Positions 14,380 to 15,086 of a stretch of DNA of 15,086 bases are shown piece by piece; the stretch's first letter is position 1, and the number at the start of each line of letters is the position of its first letter. The stretch covers positions 1 to 15,086 of the forward strand of contig CAZNNH010000155.1 of NCBI GenBank assembly GCA_964574335.1, given 5' to 3'. This stretch comes from CAZNNH01 sp964574335 (GTDB taxonomy: Bacteria > Acidobacteriota > Vicinamibacteria > Fen-336). The position numbers and the translations under genes were made by a program. The notes below the pieces were generated by a model. It had not been told where the DNA came from. It saw nothing but the letters and a program-made list of their open reading frames with translations, and searched no databases.

Positions 14380-14800
14380 CAGCCGCTGGGCTACGACAAG
14401 CCGTTGTGCGTCTCAGTGTCTGGGGTCACGTTGCACGCGGCCACTGGTGCGGGAGCGCGGGATGTGTCGGGGCGGAAGGCGCTGCCGTGGTACGTGCTAC
14501 GCCCGCCCATCGCGCAGGAGCGTCTGGAGCAGGCGTCCCGACGGTTTGGTGCGCATCCTGCTGAAGAAGGCGTACCGTGATGGGACGGTGGCGGTGGAGA
14601 TGGACCCGCTGTCCGTGCTGTGCCGGCTGGCCACCAGCGTGCCCCCACCACGGCTGCACACCGTTCGTTACGCTGGCGTGCTGGCGGGGGCGAGCCCATA
14701 GCGAGCGCGGATCACGCCAGAGCGCCCAGAGGCGGCCGAGGCCGAAGACGAGGCCGACCAGAGGTGTCCTGTCGGCGGCTACCGCCCGTGGGCGCGGGCG
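14380..14800 (+). mobile_element. IS91-type (Y2) transposase C-terminal remnant, frameshifted
   Basis: The first frame reads YDKPLCVSVSGVTLHAATGAG, then WYVLRPPIAQERLEQ. The +1 frame continues DGLVRILLKKAYRDGTVAV, MDPLSVLCRLATSVPPPRLH and TVRYAGVLAGASP. This is the C-terminal half of IS91-type transposases (LHAxT, YVLRPPxAQERL, RDGTxxxxxxPLxLLxxLAxxVPxPR, YxGVLA). A frameshift lies near 14533. TAG at 14699-14701 replaces the expected Trp of a SPWRARI motif. Past it the same frame reads RARITPE and GGYRPW (about 14774-14791), still family-like. The N-terminal zinc-binding and catalytic tyrosine regions are absent, so it is inactive. Confidence 0.8.
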
Positions 14801-14869
14801 TGGCGGCCTGCCAGGGCGCGATCGAGCACCGCCACCGCCGTTGAAGCCGCCGCCAGCGCGCCTGCGACG

Positions 14870-15086
14870 CGCCCGAGCTGACACTCAAACCGCCCTCCTA
14901 CGCTCCGAGACTCGAACGCTGGTGGCGGACACTGAAGAGCCTGGCCCGCCTCAGTGGCCTGCAGCTCCCCCTCACCATTGAGGACGTGGAGCAGCGGCTG
15001 GAGTTTGCCGTGCTCCACTATCTCCGCTTCCGCCCCACCAGGGCCTCGGCGGCGCCACGCCCCTCGAGGTCTTCCTCGACGCCAAG
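14870..15086 (+). mobile_element. DDE (rve) transposase C-terminal fragment, cut by window edge
   Basis: The frame beginning near 14875 reads ELTLKPPSYAPRLERWW, then RTLKSLARLSGLQLPLTIE, and FAVLHYLRFRP. After a shift the neighbouring frame continues QGLGGATPLEVFLDAK to the right edge. ERWWRTLK and RPHQGLGGxTP are landmarks of the integrase core (rve) of IS3/IS481-like transposases. A single C seems to be missing from the run at about 15033-15037 (CCCC where CCCCC would restore RPHQ). The catalytic DDE region upstream is absent, so only the C-terminus remains. The family within the rve superfamily is uncertain. Confidence 0.7.

Overview
The window is a GC-rich stretch with frequent GTG starts and tightly packed, partly overlapping operons. 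It suggests a high-GC Gram-negative, soil-type bacterium. The phylum cannot be fixed from the sequence; Acidobacteriota, Myxococcota and Methylomirabilota/Rokubacteria-like lineages are candidates. A 100-N gap flanked by an exact 55-bp duplication shows this is a scaffold, probably metagenomic.

Region 1 (1-4541): a SulP-family anion permease on the minus strand runs off the left edge. It is divergent from a GT39/PMT-like membrane glycosyltransferase fused to a C-terminal F5/8-type-C-like domain. A 26-bp palindrome supplies the last codons and the stop of the glycosyltransferase. An RluA-family pseudouridine synthase follows.

Region 2 (4603-9615, minus strand): a four-gene operon, transcribed right to left, encodes an ABC ATPase, an ABC-2 permease, a GldG-like auxiliary protein and a DUF4340 protein. 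Stops and starts overlap or nearly touch (GTGA, TGATG, 3-nt gap). Joining the two contigs at the 55-bp overlap restores an intact 341-codon ATPase gene. A near-consensus sigma70-type promoter lies upstream.

Region 3 (9739-11540, plus strand): a divergent promoter whose -10 overlaps that of the ABC operon leads into a soluble GAF-histidine kinase with no response regulator beside it, followed by a small lipoprotein gene.

Region 4 (11541-15086) is an accessory mosaic of decayed pieces around a few intact small genes. In order it holds an RHS/YD-repeat remnant, an intact UPF0175/DUF3368-PIN toxin-antitoxin pair, an IS1634-type transposase N-terminus joined to a duplicated lipoprotein 3' end, and a radical-SAM N-terminal remnant. 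These are followed by an intact tautomerase-HxlR operon with a candidate operator, a C-terminal elongation factor P fragment, a frameshifted IS91-type transposase, and the C-terminus of a DDE (rve) transposase at the right edge.

I see no CRISPR array, rRNA or complete tRNA, and no convincing wholly new system. The most informative observations are the assembly artefact inside the ABC operon, the stop-carrying palindrome, the overlapping divergent promoters, the HxlR operator candidate and the mosaic of gene fragments.
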